From contig NZ_CAAHFG010000001.1 of assembly GCF_900890425.1 (NCBI RefSeq), forward strand, positions 744,001 to 808,000: a stretch of DNA of 64,000 bases, read 5' to 3'. Position numbers and translations under genes: made by a program. Below the pieces are notes generated by a model. That model searched no databases. It was not told the DNA's origin and saw nothing but the letters and a program-made list of their open reading frames with translations. Position 1 is the first letter of the stretch. Each line of letters begins with the position of its first letter. Shown here one piece after another: positions 50,755 through 60,060 of this stretch. The DNA comes from Pontiella desulfatans. GTDB lineage: Bacteria > Verrucomicrobiota > Kiritimatiellia > Kiritimatiellales > Pontiellaceae.

Positions 50755-52050
50755 TTGACAAAGACGGGGAAATATTATCTGGGGGGATTGGACTGGATGA
50801 TCCAGACCATGTGGCGCGCCACCATGCGCCACACGGGCGGGGTTGGCAACGCCTCCCAGATTGTGTTGCAGCTCTCGGGTATGCTGGATGAGGGGTTGTT
50901 CTCCGCTGCGGTGCGCGAGTTCGCCAAGGCCTTCCCCGTCCTGGACGGCCGCGAGTCGCGCATGGGGTCGGTGTTGCCCTTTTGGCGGATGCCGCGGAAG
51001 CCGGAGCCCCCGCAGATCCGCGTGGACGTCCACCGCATCAAAGCCACCGCGGTGTTCCAAACGCTGGAGGCTCTGGTCAACACACCGTTCCGCAGTCGCA
51101 ATGAATATGTCGTGTTCCACCTGCTTTATCCCTCCGAAGGCGGTTGCCTCGTTGCCCTCACCTTCGACCATCGCCTGCTCGATGCCCGCGGAGCGGAGCA
51201 GTTCTTGCTGCTGCTTAGCCGTTTTTTTTCCGGGGAGGTTGCGCTGGGCGCGATCGATGCCATGCCCGACCCTTCGCCGCAAGGGCTTGTTGCCCCGATC
51301 AAGGAAGGGATTTCAAGCGCGCGTTGCGTGGGCGAGACGGTGCACCGGAACGTGATTGGTTCGGGCATGATCCGGCTCGACGAAGGCGGCAAGGCCAAGG
51401 GAAACCGTGGGCGCTTCCTGCTGCATACGCTCACCGAGCAGGAAACTTCGGACTGGCTGGGCCGGGTTGACCGCGACGCCGGCTACCTCATGTTCATGCC
51501 CTACGCCCTGGCAGCGGCCAGCACGGCGTTCGGGAAGATTGCAGCGCTGAAAAAAAGAAGCGGCAGCTTCATCGTCCCTTGCACAACCGACCTGCGCCCG
51601 ACGGGGCTCTCGTGGAAAAACACCTTTTTCAACCACTGCTCGATCTTCTTTTTCAAGGTCGATGCCGCGGTGGCCAACGACCGGGCGGAACTGATTGCCC
51701 GGTTCAAGAGCCAGTTTTTCAACCAGACCAAGGCCGGCTTCCCCCGCCAGTTCGAGCGCTTCATGGCGTTGATGCGCCTGGTGCCGCTCCCGCTGTTCGA
51801 AGGGTTGAACGCGTGGAACCACGCTTCGTTCAGCCTTGGCTCGGTGGGCAAAAGCCTGTTCGAAGGCGAAACCTTTTGTGGCCATGCAATTAAAAAGCTC
51901 TACCACATGCCCCTCATTCCGCCCCAGGTGGGGCTGGGCTTTTTCTTTAGCCAGATCAACGGGCGGCTCACCTTAGGCATGGCCTGGCGCGATGGCGCGC
52001 TCACCGATCGGGAAATCAAGGACGTGGAAGCCGCCTTCCTCGCTTTTTAA
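50755..52050 (+). CDS. Condensation-domain-like acyltransferase
   Basis: The 431 residues (TTG 50755; ATG 50797 after GGGGGG is an alternative start) belong to the CoA-dependent acyltransferase/condensation superfamily. The active-site motif is TFDHRLLDARG (His139, Asp143), equivalent to HHxxxDG. Other family landmarks are IVPCTTDLRP and FNHCSIFFF, which resemble the solvent-channel strands of NRPS C domains and wax-ester synthases. It stands alone, without adenylation or carrier domains, and is followed after 14 bases by acyl carrier protein 2. It may transfer an acyl chain from that carrier to an amine or alcohol. Confidence 0.72.
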   Translation: MTKTGKYYLGGLDWMIQTMWRATMRHTGGVGNASQIVLQLSGMLDEGLFSAAVREFAKAFPVLDGRESRMGSVLPFWRMPRKPEPPQIRVDVHRIKATAVFQTLEALVNTPFRSRNEYVVFHLLYPSEGGCLVALTFDHRLLDARGAEQFLLLLSRFFSGEVALGAIDAMPDPSPQGLVAPIKEGISSARCVGETVHRNVIGSGMIRLDEGGKAKGNRGRFLLHTLTEQETSDWLGRVDRDAGYLMFMPYALAAASTAFGKIAALKKRSGSFIVPCTTDLRPTGLSWKNTFFNHCSIFFFKVDAAVANDRAELIARFKSQFFNQTKAGFPRQFERFMALMRLVPLPLFEGLNAWNHASFSLGSVGKSLFEGETFCGHAIKKLYHMPLIPPQVGLGFFFSQINGRLTLGMAWRDGALTDREIKDVEAAFLAF

Positions 52051-52064
52051 AGGATATATGCACG

Positions 52065-52307
52065 ATGGAAAAAATTGAGACCGAACTAAGGGAACGGATC
52101 GCCGGCATCCTTTCATTGGAAACCGACGGGCTGGATATGGAGGCGCCGTTGCACACGCTGGGGCTCGACTCGATGCGCATGGTTGAAATCCTGGTGTTCA
52201 TCGAAACGCACTATGGAATCGATCTGATGAAGTCGGGGATGCAGCGCGAAGACATCGCCTCCATCGCCGCGTTGGCGCGCTCGATCGAACGGATGAAATC
52301 GGCATAG
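52065..52307 (+). CDS. Acyl carrier protein 2
   Basis: This 80-residue carrier has the phosphopantetheine attachment site TLGLDSMRMVEI (Ser36). It lies between the condensation-like acyltransferase and the FAD oxidoreductase. The DSM rather than DSL motif and the DLMKSGMQREDIASI region differ from carriers 1 and 3, suggesting a dedicated partner such as the neighbouring acyltransferase or ligase. Confidence 0.9.
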   Translation: MEKIETELRERIAGILSLETDGLDMEAPLHTLGLDSMRMVEILVFIETHYGIDLMKSGMQREDIASIAALARSIERMKSA

Positions 52308-52321
52308 GGAGAGGACGGGTA

Positions 52322-53425
52322 ATGGCGGTAGAGGTTTTCGATGTTGCAGTGGTAGGGGCCGGCGCGAGTGGCGTGCCGGCCGCCGTTGCCGCTGCGCGCG
52401 AAGGCGCGCGGGTTGCCCTGCTCGAAAAAACGTCTTCCGTTGGCGGGGCCATGTGTGCCGGACTCGGGTTCCCGGTTTGCGGCCTGTTCCTCGCCGATAC
52501 CGAAGAGCCGCAAGCAACCAACGAAGGCTTGGCCAGCGAGTTTATCCAGTCAGCATCGGCCAAGGTTGAACGCCGGGGGCGGGTACATTTGTTCCGTTGC
52601 GGCGCCAGGAAATTCGCGGAAACCTATGAGCGCTGGATTAAGGCGGAGTCCAGCATCCGGCTCTATGCCGACGCTGGAGATCTTCGCGTTGGAGAAGCCG
52701 AAGGCCGAATCTCAAGGCTGGGTTTTGGTGACATCGAGATTGAAGTTGGTGCCGTTGTCGACTGCACAGGCTGCGCGGCTGTTGTGCGCAACAGTTCCGC
52801 TTTAACCATCGTCCCCGAAGAACCGGCGCTGGCGGGTTTCCTCGTCCGGCTTCGGGACGTAGAATTTAACGATATGCTACCCATCAAAGTGCCGCACACA
52901 CTCTGGCGTGCCGTCGACACGGAGCGACTTCCGTTGGCTGCTCGCTACACGGTTTTCGATGAAGGGGTTCTTAAGATCAGCGTCGGGAAAGGAGCGTCCG
53001 CCGAATGGTTGGCCTCCGAAATCCTGCGGGAATTAAAAGCCGAACTGCCGGAATTCCAAAAAGTGGAAATCGAACAAACCTCCGGCGTGGCACTGCAACG
53101 CGAAGGCATTCGCCTGAAGGGCAAAACCGTACTTTCGGAAGAGGATGTCCGAACGGGCCGCGGCTTCGCAAACAGTGCGGCGCGCGGTTGCTGGCCGATG
53201 GAGTTCTGGGATGCCGAACGCGGCGTTCGATATGCCTATGTCGAGGGGGGCGGCTCGTACGACATTCCGATGGGCGCGCTGAAGTCGGAAAACATCGCAA
53301 ACCTCTGGGCGGCGGGCCGCGCCATTTCGGCCGATTCAATGGCGCTCTCGTCTGCGCGGGTGATCGGCACCTGCATCGCCACCGGCGAGGCCGCCGGGCG
53401 CGCGGCGGCAAGGGAGGCGGCATGA
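52322..53425 (+). CDS. FAD-dependent oxidoreductase (FAD_oxidored-like)
   Basis: The 367 residues carry the Rossmann dinucleotide motif VAVVGAGASGVPAAVAAAREG, followed by EKTSSVGGAMCAGLGFPVCG and an ATG-type C-terminal region (NLWAAGRAISADSMALSSARVIG). This is the pattern of the FAD_oxidored/HcaE-like flavoproteins. It could introduce or reduce double bonds on carrier-bound chains. It overlaps the following ligase by four bases. No Fe-S or membrane segments are visible. Confidence 0.82.
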   Translation: MAVEVFDVAVVGAGASGVPAAVAAAREGARVALLEKTSSVGGAMCAGLGFPVCGLFLADTEEPQATNEGLASEFIQSASAKVERRGRVHLFRCGARKFAETYERWIKAESSIRLYADAGDLRVGEAEGRISRLGFGDIEIEVGAVVDCTGCAAVVRNSSALTIVPEEPALAGFLVRLRDVEFNDMLPIKVPHTLWRAVDTERLPLAARYTVFDEGVLKISVGKGASAEWLASEILRELKAELPEFQKVEIEQTSGVALQREGIRLKGKTVLSEEDVRTGRGFANSAARGCWPMEFWDAERGVRYAYVEGGGSYDIPMGALKSENIANLWAAGRAISADSMALSSARVIGTCIATGEAAGRAAAREAA

Positions 53426-54786
53426 ATATCGTCGACCTGATCCGTTCCGAGACCGCCGGATTGCCCGAAAACAAAATTGCGGTCCGCACCGATGGCGGCG
53501 ACCTGTCCTACCGCGGCCTTTTTGAAGCCGTGGATGAAACCGCCGCCGCCCTGAAGCTGCGGGGCGTGGATGCATTCGATGTGGTTGGCCTGGCCTTCCC
53601 GGATGGCGTGGACTACATCGTTTTAAGCCTGGCCATTCTTTCGGTCGGTGCGGTGATCGTTCCCGTCCCGCATGGGGTTGCAACCGAGGTGGTCGAGGAC
53701 ATTCTGGAAAAGACCTCCTCTTCCTGGCTATTGGTTCCGGAAGGCAACGGCTTCCGCTTGGACAAGCGGGAGCCGGCCGTTGCGCTTCCGGATGAGTTCC
53801 AGACCCTGCAACCGGCCTTCATCCGGTTTTCCTCGGGCACGACAAGCACTAGCAAAGGCGTATTGCTGAGCCACCCGGAAATTGCCGAGCGCACCCGCGT
53901 GGCCGACCAGGCGTTGCGGATCACTCCCGCCGACACGGTGGTTTGGCTGCTTTCGATGAGTTTCCATTTCGTGGTGACGATCCTGCTGTTCCTGCGGCGT
54001 GGCGCAACGATTAATCTGTGCAACGAAACCTTCCCGTGTTCGCTCCTCGCGGCGGTGCAACGGGGTGGCACCTTTATCTACGGCACACCGTTCCATTTCC
54101 GTGCGTTGGCGGAAAACGGGTCGATTGGTGCGGAAGCCCTGGCCGGCATCCGCATGGCTGTTTCCACCGCCATGAAACTGCCGGCCGAAACCGCGTCGGC
54201 CTTTCTGGAAAAATTCGGAGTCGCCTTGAAGGAAGCCTATGGCCTGATCGAGGCCGGCCTGCCGTTCGTGAACACGGGAGGGGAAGGGGATTCCGTGGGC
54301 TGCCCGTTGCCGGGCTTCGAAGTGGAAATCCGCGATGCCGATGAAAACCAGGTGGGCGAAGTTTGGCTGCGCGGGCCGGGCATGTATTCGGCCTATCTGC
54401 ATCCGTGGCGCGTTCGCCGGCCGGACGAGTGGTTCGCAACGGGCGATGTGGGCATGCTCGATGCGGTCGGGGCGCTGCATCTGCTGGGACGCACCAAGAA
54501 CCTGATCAATTTTGCCGGGATGAAGGTGTTTCCGTACGAGGTCGAGGCGGTGCTGGCCCGGTGCGCAGGCGTGGAGGCCTCGCTCGTCTATGCCCGCCCG
54601 CATCCGCACTACGGCCAGCTGCCTTGCGCCAAGGTGGTGGCCCCCGGTCTGGCGGAGGAGGCGCTGCGGCGCTTTTGCTACGAGCATCTCGAAAGCTACA
54701 AGGTGCCCAAGAACATTGAAATCGTCGAGCACCTCGAACGGACGGCGAGCGGAAAAATCAAGCGAGAGGAAGCGACGTGCTTTTAA
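53422..54786 (+). CDS. AMP-forming acyl-CoA/ACP synthetase
   Basis: The 454 residues start at ATG 53422. The adenylation P-loop is RFSSGTTSTSKGVLLSH, with later KEAYGLIEAGL, EWFATGDVG and the C-terminal KVFPYEVEAVLA and TASGKIKREE containing the catalytic Lys. It belongs to the fatty-acyl/4-coumarate ligase group, distinct from the PaaK-like ligase at 38844. The cluster thus activates two different acids, or one on each carrier. The length is slightly short but complete. Confidence 0.9.
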   Translation: MNIVDLIRSETAGLPENKIAVRTDGGDLSYRGLFEAVDETAAALKLRGVDAFDVVGLAFPDGVDYIVLSLAILSVGAVIVPVPHGVATEVVEDILEKTSSSWLLVPEGNGFRLDKREPAVALPDEFQTLQPAFIRFSSGTTSTSKGVLLSHPEIAERTRVADQALRITPADTVVWLLSMSFHFVVTILLFLRRGATINLCNETFPCSLLAAVQRGGTFIYGTPFHFRALAENGSIGAEALAGIRMAVSTAMKLPAETASAFLEKFGVALKEAYGLIEAGLPFVNTGGEGDSVGCPLPGFEVEIRDADENQVGEVWLRGPGMYSAYLHPWRVRRPDEWFATGDVGMLDAVGALHLLGRTKNLINFAGMKVFPYEVEAVLARCAGVEASLVYARPHPHYGQLPCAKVVAPGLAEEALRRFCYEHLESYKVPKNIEIVEHLERTASGKIKREEATCF

Positions 54787-54831
54787 ACTTTAAAATAGAT
54801 ACGCTCTGGAAATTGAACAAAGGATGAAACC

Positions 54832-56106
54832 ATGAAGATTAAGCTGATCTACCCCAAATGGCCGAAAATGCCGAACCAACCCCAGTTCCACCTGCCGCCC
54901 CATGGCCCGGTGGTTTTTGCCGCCACCATTCCGGATGACGTCGAAATCTCGTTCACCGACGAGCATGTGCAAACGCTGGACTTCAACGAAGCGTGCGACC
55001 TGGTTTTCATCTCCTGCATGCTCACCTGCCAGATCCCGCGCGGTTGGGAAATTGCCGACCAATTCCGGGCAATGGGCAAGAAGGTGGTGATGGGCGGGAT
55101 CGCCACCCATCTGCATGCCGAGGAATCGATGACCCACGCCGACTCGGTGTTCCTGGGCGAAGCCGAAGGCCGCACCGAACAGGTGCTCAAGGATTTCGAG
55201 AGCGGCGCGCTGAAGCCCGTCTACGACTACCGCAACAACTATCCGGACACCGCGCTTATCGGCCCCGCCCGGCGCGACATCCTCGACCGCGAGCTCTACA
55301 ATTTCCGCGGCGTCCAGATGGTCGACCTGATCCACGCCTCGCGCGGTTGCCGTTTCAAATGTTTCCCGTGCTGCACGCCGTATCTCGGTGGATGCCAGTT
55401 CCGCCCGCGCCCGATCGACAAGGTGATCGAGGAGATGGCCGGCGTCGACAACAACCGCTTCTTCGTGGTCGATAACTCGCTCGCGCAGGACGACGAGTGG
55501 GAAAAGGAATTGTTCAAGGCGATGATCCCGCTCAAGAAAAAGTGGGTGTCGCACCCGATCAAGGACAACGACGAAATCCTCGACCTCGCGGCGGAGGCTG
55601 GTTGCTGGTATGTCTACCAGGCCGTCTTCGACACCTCGGACGTCATCCGCAACCGCATCAAGCGTTTGAAGGATCGCGGCATCGGGGTGGAGGGCACGAT
55701 CATCCTCGGCACCGACGACCACGACGAGGATGGCATCAAACGCCTGGTGGATTTCCTGCTGGAGGTCGAACTCGACCTGGCCGAATTCACGGTGATGACC
55801 CCGTTCCCGCACACGCCGATCCGCGACGAAATGGAGAAGGATGGCCGCATCCTGCACAACGATTGGAAAAAATATACCGGCGCGGAGACGGTCTTCAAGC
55901 CGGCGAAGATGTCGCCCGAAAAGCTCGACGAGATGCACCAGTATGCGTGGGACACGTTCTATGGTCCCGGCGGCAAGGAGCTGGCGATGGGCAAGCTCTA
56001 TATGGACGTGATCCAGCGCGAGGTCGCCGATGGAACCTACAAGTCGCCGCGCCTGCGCCGCAAGCAGTGGCAGTCCGACGAGGCGGCTGTGAAGATGGAT
56101 AGCTGA
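54832..56106 (+). CDS. B12-binding-like radical SAM enzyme 2
   Basis: The 424 residues have an N-terminal Rossmann-like cobalamin-binding-type domain (KVVMGGIATHLHAEE, SVFLGEAEGR; the DxHxxG ligand motif is not seen) and a radical SAM core with C173, C177 and C180 in CRFKCFPC. Continuing blocks FFVVDNSLAQDD, VEGTIILGTDDHDED and LAEFTVMTPFPHTPI are typical of the class of B12 radical SAM enzymes of lipid and bacteriochlorophyll pathways. It probably methylates or rearranges a lipid or intermediate. It is followed without spacing by an AlbA_2-type gene. Confidence 0.85.
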   Translation: MKIKLIYPKWPKMPNQPQFHLPPHGPVVFAATIPDDVEISFTDEHVQTLDFNEACDLVFISCMLTCQIPRGWEIADQFRAMGKKVVMGGIATHLHAEESMTHADSVFLGEAEGRTEQVLKDFESGALKPVYDYRNNYPDTALIGPARRDILDRELYNFRGVQMVDLIHASRGCRFKCFPCCTPYLGGCQFRPRPIDKVIEEMAGVDNNRFFVVDNSLAQDDEWEKELFKAMIPLKKKWVSHPIKDNDEILDLAAEAGCWYVYQAVFDTSDVIRNRIKRLKDRGIGVEGTIILGTDDHDEDGIKRLVDFLLEVELDLAEFTVMTPFPHTPIRDEMEKDGRILHNDWKKYTGAETVFKPAKMSPEKLDEMHQYAWDTFYGPGGKELAMGKLYMDVIQREVADGTYKSPRLRRKQWQSDEAAVKMDS

Positions 56107-57486
56107 ATGAAAGAACACCAGAACATGGAGTGGAAGGAATCATGGCATGATGAATATCTGAAATGGATATGTGGTTTTGCCAACGCCAAGGGGGGGCGGC
56201 TTGTTATCGGAATGGGTGACGATGGTTCGGTGGTCGGTCTCCCTAATGCAAGGAAACTGCTCGAGGATCTTCCCAATAAAATCCGTGACCTGCTAGGTAT
56301 TATGGTTGCTGTGAACCTGAAGACGTCGGGAGGCAGAGACTATCTGGAGTTGGACGTCGAAGCTTATCCGGCTCCCGTCAGTTTGCGGGGGCGTTATTAT
56401 TTTCGAAGCGGCAGCACCAAGCAGGAACTGAAGGGGGCTGCACTTGATAAATTTCTCCTTCAAAAGCAGGGCAGGCATTGGGACGGCGTTCCCGTACCCT
56501 TTTTGAAGGCCGAAGATCTCTCTAAGGAGGCTCTTGACGGGTTTCGTCTCCGTGCTGCGGAAAGCAAACGCATGGAGGCGGCGGATCTTGTCGGCAGTGG
56601 GGAGCTGCTGGTCGAAAGATTGAAGCTTCAAGAAGGGGATTATCTCAAAAAAGCCGCAATCCTGCTGTTCTATCCGGATCCAGAAAAATTTGTTACAGGG
56701 GCTTTTCTTAAGATTGGATTTTTCCGCACCGATTCGGATTTGCGTTTTCAGGATGAAGTTCATGGAGACCTGTTCTCGCAAGTAGGCAAAGCGCTTGATT
56801 TTCTGCTGACAAAGTACACAGAAGCGACCATTTCATACAGGGGCGCCCAGCGTGTAGAGCGTTATCCTGTGCCCGCAGAAGCTCTACGGGAAGCCCTCCA
56901 CAATGCAGTTGTTCACAAGGATTATTCCAGTGGGGCGCCGGTCCAGATCAGGGTTTACACGGATAAAATAACCATCTGGAATCCGGGGGGGCTTCCGGTC
57001 GATTGGAGTATCGACCAGCTTCTTGAAAAACATGCGTCACACCCTTTTAATCCCGACATTGCCAATGTGTTTTTTCGGGCGGGCATGATTGAGGCATGGG
57101 GGCGTGGCATCGAGATGATTATGGATTCCTGCCAAGCTGCGGGATTGCCCAGACCGAAGATACGCGGCGATGCGGGGGGGATATGCGTTGAATTACCTTT
57201 TGCTCCCGCTGAACTGCCAGCAGAAGTAGAGTGCGCGCCAGTGAATGATCCGAAGGGAAGTGCTCTGGAGGCTACCCAAGAAACTACCCAAGAAACTACC
57301 CAAGAAAAGATCGTTGCGATTCTGAAAGAGAACCCCGAAACCACGAGGAACGAACTCGCATCCCGGATCGGCATTACGCCTGATGGCATCAAATATCATC
57401 TGACCAAGCTTCGGGTGGCGGGATTGATCAGGCATGTCGGGCCGACGAAGGCTGGGCGCTGGGAAGTTATGGAGGATGATGGATGA
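56107..57486 (+). CDS. AlbA_2 / HATPase-like DNA-binding regulator
   Basis: The 459 residues contain an N-terminal AlbA_2 (Schlafen-like) domain (MEWKESWHDEYLKWICGFANAKGGRLVIGMGDDG), a central part ending ALREALHNAVVHKDYS...ITIWNPGGLP (HATPase_c_4, as in COG2865 'divergent AAA' regulators), a low-complexity linker with TQET repeated, and a C-terminal winged helix (NELASRIGITPDGIKYHLTKLRVAGLIRHVG). The start immediately follows the stop of radical SAM 2, and the stop overlaps the start of radical SAM 3. It is therefore embedded in the operon as a regulator or as former cargo. Confidence 0.85.
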   Translation: MKEHQNMEWKESWHDEYLKWICGFANAKGGRLVIGMGDDGSVVGLPNARKLLEDLPNKIRDLLGIMVAVNLKTSGGRDYLELDVEAYPAPVSLRGRYYFRSGSTKQELKGAALDKFLLQKQGRHWDGVPVPFLKAEDLSKEALDGFRLRAAESKRMEAADLVGSGELLVERLKLQEGDYLKKAAILLFYPDPEKFVTGAFLKIGFFRTDSDLRFQDEVHGDLFSQVGKALDFLLTKYTEATISYRGAQRVERYPVPAEALREALHNAVVHKDYSSGAPVQIRVYTDKITIWNPGGLPVDWSIDQLLEKHASHPFNPDIANVFFRAGMIEAWGRGIEMIMDSCQAAGLPRPKIRGDAGGICVELPFAPAELPAEVECAPVNDPKGSALEATQETTQETTQEKIVAILKENPETTRNELASRIGITPDGIKYHLTKLRVAGLIRHVGPTKAGRWEVMEDDG

Positions 57487-58862
57487 GTGACAACTCGAAA
57501 ATACTATTGATCTCCACCAACTGGGAAACATCGCCGTATCCGGTCTATCCGATCGGGATGGGCATGGTGGCCGCCGCGCTGAAGCGGGCCGGCCACCAGG
57601 TGGAACTGTTCGACTTCCTGCAAAGCGGGTGCTCCTTCGATGCGCTGAAGGAGCGTGTTGCCGCCGTGCGGCCGGATGTGGTGGGGCTTTCGCTGCGCAA
57701 CATCGACAATGTGAATGCCGTCAACGAGCACCGCTACATCGATAGTGTGAAACAGATTGCCGAAAGCGTGCGCCAAACCAGCCCGGCCCCCATCATTCTT
57801 GGAGGCTCCGCCTTTTCCATCATGCCCGAGGAAATCCTGGCGAAGGTCGGAGCGGATTATGGCGTGGTCGGCGAGGGCGAAGTGCTGATGTGCAGCTTCA
57901 TGGAATTGCTGGAGGCCGGGCAGCTGCCGGCGGAACGCATTCTGCGCGCCCCCCAGAATCTTGAGAAGGATGCGATTCCGTCGGCGTATTATGAACCCGC
58001 CATGGTCGATTACTACATGGCGCACGGGAAGACGATTTCGATCCAGACCAAGCGCGGCTGCGATAAGCACTGCATCTACTGCTCCTATCCCTTTCTGGAG
58101 GGACGGAATTTCCGGATGCGTAACGCGGTGGATGTGGTTGACGATATTGAGCGGTTGGTGGCGGACCGCGAGGACAGCTATATCTTTTTTGTCGATTCGG
58201 TGTTCAATGACAACGGGGGGAACTATCGCGACATCGTTCATGAAATGCACCGGCGGGAACTTTGCATTCCGTGGACGGCCTATATCTCGCCGGGCGGGGA
58301 GCTCGACGACGAAATGTTCGCGCTGATGAAAGCGACCGGATTCGATGCCGCCGAGATCGGCGCGGACGCCGCTAGCGATATCGCGCTCAAAGGCATCGGC
58401 AAGGATTTTACCTGGCAGGATGTCATCGATTGCAACGACCTATTCCGGCGCCATGGCATCACGACCGCGCATTACTACATGTTCGGCGGGCCGGGCGAAA
58501 CGAAGGAGACGGTGCTCGAAGGCATTGAAAACATTCGCAACCTGGAACAGACCGCCAACTTCATGTTCATGGGCATCCGCATCCTGCCGGGCACCGGGCT
58601 GATGAAGATTGCGCAGCGCGAAGGGCTGGTGACGGATAAGACCGACATCGTTGAACCGATCTACTACATCTCGAAGGAGGTCGATCGCGATTGGCTCGAA
58701 ACCACGCTGACCGAGGGCTTTGCCGATAAGTTTAACTGCGTTTTCCCGCCCGACGCGCTCGACGACAAGTTGCACCTCCTGCACAAGCTAGGCTACGGCG
58801 GCACCGCCTACGACATGCTCATCGGCGCCGGAAAACGCAAGCGGCGCAAGCGTACAACCTAG
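57483..58862 (+). CDS. B12-binding-like radical SAM enzyme 3
   Basis: The 459 residues have an N-terminal cobalamin-type domain (PIGMGMVAAALKRAGHQVELFD, IILGGSAFSIMPEEIL, GEGEVL) and a radical SAM core with C193, C197 and C200 in CDKHCIYC, followed by AHYYMFGGPGETKETVLEGIEN. It belongs to the broad BchE/ladderane-associated type of B12 radical SAM proteins used in lipid clusters. The pair with radical SAM 2 suggests two successive radical modifications of the acyl chain. The exact reaction cannot be deduced. Confidence 0.85.
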   Translation: MSDNSKILLISTNWETSPYPVYPIGMGMVAAALKRAGHQVELFDFLQSGCSFDALKERVAAVRPDVVGLSLRNIDNVNAVNEHRYIDSVKQIAESVRQTSPAPIILGGSAFSIMPEEILAKVGADYGVVGEGEVLMCSFMELLEAGQLPAERILRAPQNLEKDAIPSAYYEPAMVDYYMAHGKTISIQTKRGCDKHCIYCSYPFLEGRNFRMRNAVDVVDDIERLVADREDSYIFFVDSVFNDNGGNYRDIVHEMHRRELCIPWTAYISPGGELDDEMFALMKATGFDAAEIGADAASDIALKGIGKDFTWQDVIDCNDLFRRHGITTAHYYMFGGPGETKETVLEGIENIRNLEQTANFMFMGIRILPGTGLMKIAQREGLVTDKTDIVEPIYYISKEVDRDWLETTLTEGFADKFNCVFPPDALDDKLHLLHKLGYGGTAYDMLIGAGKRKRRKRTT

Positions 58863-58881
58863 GTTTCATTGGATTAGTATC

Positions 58882-60060
58882 TTGAACGAAGTTCTATCAG
58901 ATTCCGTATGGTGCGTGGTTCCCGTTTATAACAACGGCGGGACGGTTGAGGCCGTTGCGCGCGCGTGCCGGGAGCAGCTCGACCACGTGCTGGTGGTGGA
59001 CGACGGCTGCACGGACGTGGATGTGGGCGCGCTGTTCGAAGGTTCGGATATCGAGGTGCTTCGGCACGAGTCCAACATGGGCAAGGGGCAGGCGATTCTG
59101 TCGGCGCTGGAGTTTGTCCATGGGCGTGGCGGGAAATGGATGGTCACCGTCGATGCGGATGGGCAGCACGATCCGGGCGATATCCCAAAGTTTTTTCCGG
59201 CCATGCAGGCACATCCGGACAGCATCATGATCGGCGCGCGCGATTTTTCGGGCGAGAACATTCCGGGGGGCAGCCGGTTTGGCCGCAAGTTTTCCAACTT
59301 CTGGATCAAGCTGGAGTGCGGGACGACCGTTTCGGATTCGCAAAGCGGCTTCCGGGTCTATCCGGTGGAGCTGCTCACCCAAATGAAGCTGAAGGGGAGC
59401 CGCTACGATTTCGAGGTGGAGGTGCTGACCAAGGCGGTTTGGCACGGACTCAAATTGGTGGACGTGCCGATCGGCGTCCACTATCCACCGAAAGACGAGC
59501 GCATTTCCCACTTCGACCAGTGGAAGGACAATGTGCGTTTGTCGGGGCGGCATACGTTGCTGGTTGCACGTCGCCTGGTGCCGTGGCCGCACAAGAAACT
59601 GGTGAAGCCGGACTCCACGGATTGGAAATATTTGCTCAAGCACCCCGGCAAGTTTCTCGCAATGCTGCTGAAGGAAAACTCAACGCCGGTTGAGCTTGGA
59701 GTCGCTGCCGGAGTTGGGATTCTTTTGGCGACGCTTCCGTTGATTGCCTGCCACACCATCGCAATTCTCTATGTCTCGACCAAACTCAACCTCAACCGGC
59801 TGCTGGCACTGAACATCCAGCATCTTTGCGCGCCGCCGTTGGTGCCGATGGCCTGCATCGCCTTGGGATTCTACATGCGCAACGGGCATTGGCTGGGCAT
59901 GGAGGAGCTGAAAACGTTCGCCTCCAACCTGCACCAGCATCTGCTGAATTGGTTGGTCGGATCGCTGGTGCTGGCTCCTGTATTGGCGATTGTTGGCGGA
60001 TTGATCGTGTTCTTCATTGCAAATGGATTGCAACGGAAGGGGGCGGTTGGCCATGCCTGA
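58882..60060 (+). CDS. GT2 glycosyltransferase fused to DUF2062 membrane domain
   Basis: The 392 residues begin with TTG 58882 since no ATG precedes the conserved VWCVVPVYNNGGTVE. The GT-A domain shows VVDDGCTD, VTVDADGQHDP (the DxD) and DSQSGFRVYP, as in dolichyl-phosphate-mannose-synthase-like enzymes. From about 245 the C-terminus has four hydrophobic helices, the DUF2062 type. GT2 enzymes with an appended membrane domain are recurrent in aryl-polyene clusters and probably glycosylate the lipid. The 3' end overlaps the LpxL-like gene by eight bases. Confidence 0.87.
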   Translation: MNEVLSDSVWCVVPVYNNGGTVEAVARACREQLDHVLVVDDGCTDVDVGALFEGSDIEVLRHESNMGKGQAILSALEFVHGRGGKWMVTVDADGQHDPGDIPKFFPAMQAHPDSIMIGARDFSGENIPGGSRFGRKFSNFWIKLECGTTVSDSQSGFRVYPVELLTQMKLKGSRYDFEVEVLTKAVWHGLKLVDVPIGVHYPPKDERISHFDQWKDNVRLSGRHTLLVARRLVPWPHKKLVKPDSTDWKYLLKHPGKFLAMLLKENSTPVELGVAAGVGILLATLPLIACHTIAILYVSTKLNLNRLLALNIQHLCAPPLVPMACIALGFYMRNGHWLGMEELKTFASNLHQHLLNWLVGSLVLAPVLAIVGGLIVFFIANGLQRKGAVGHA

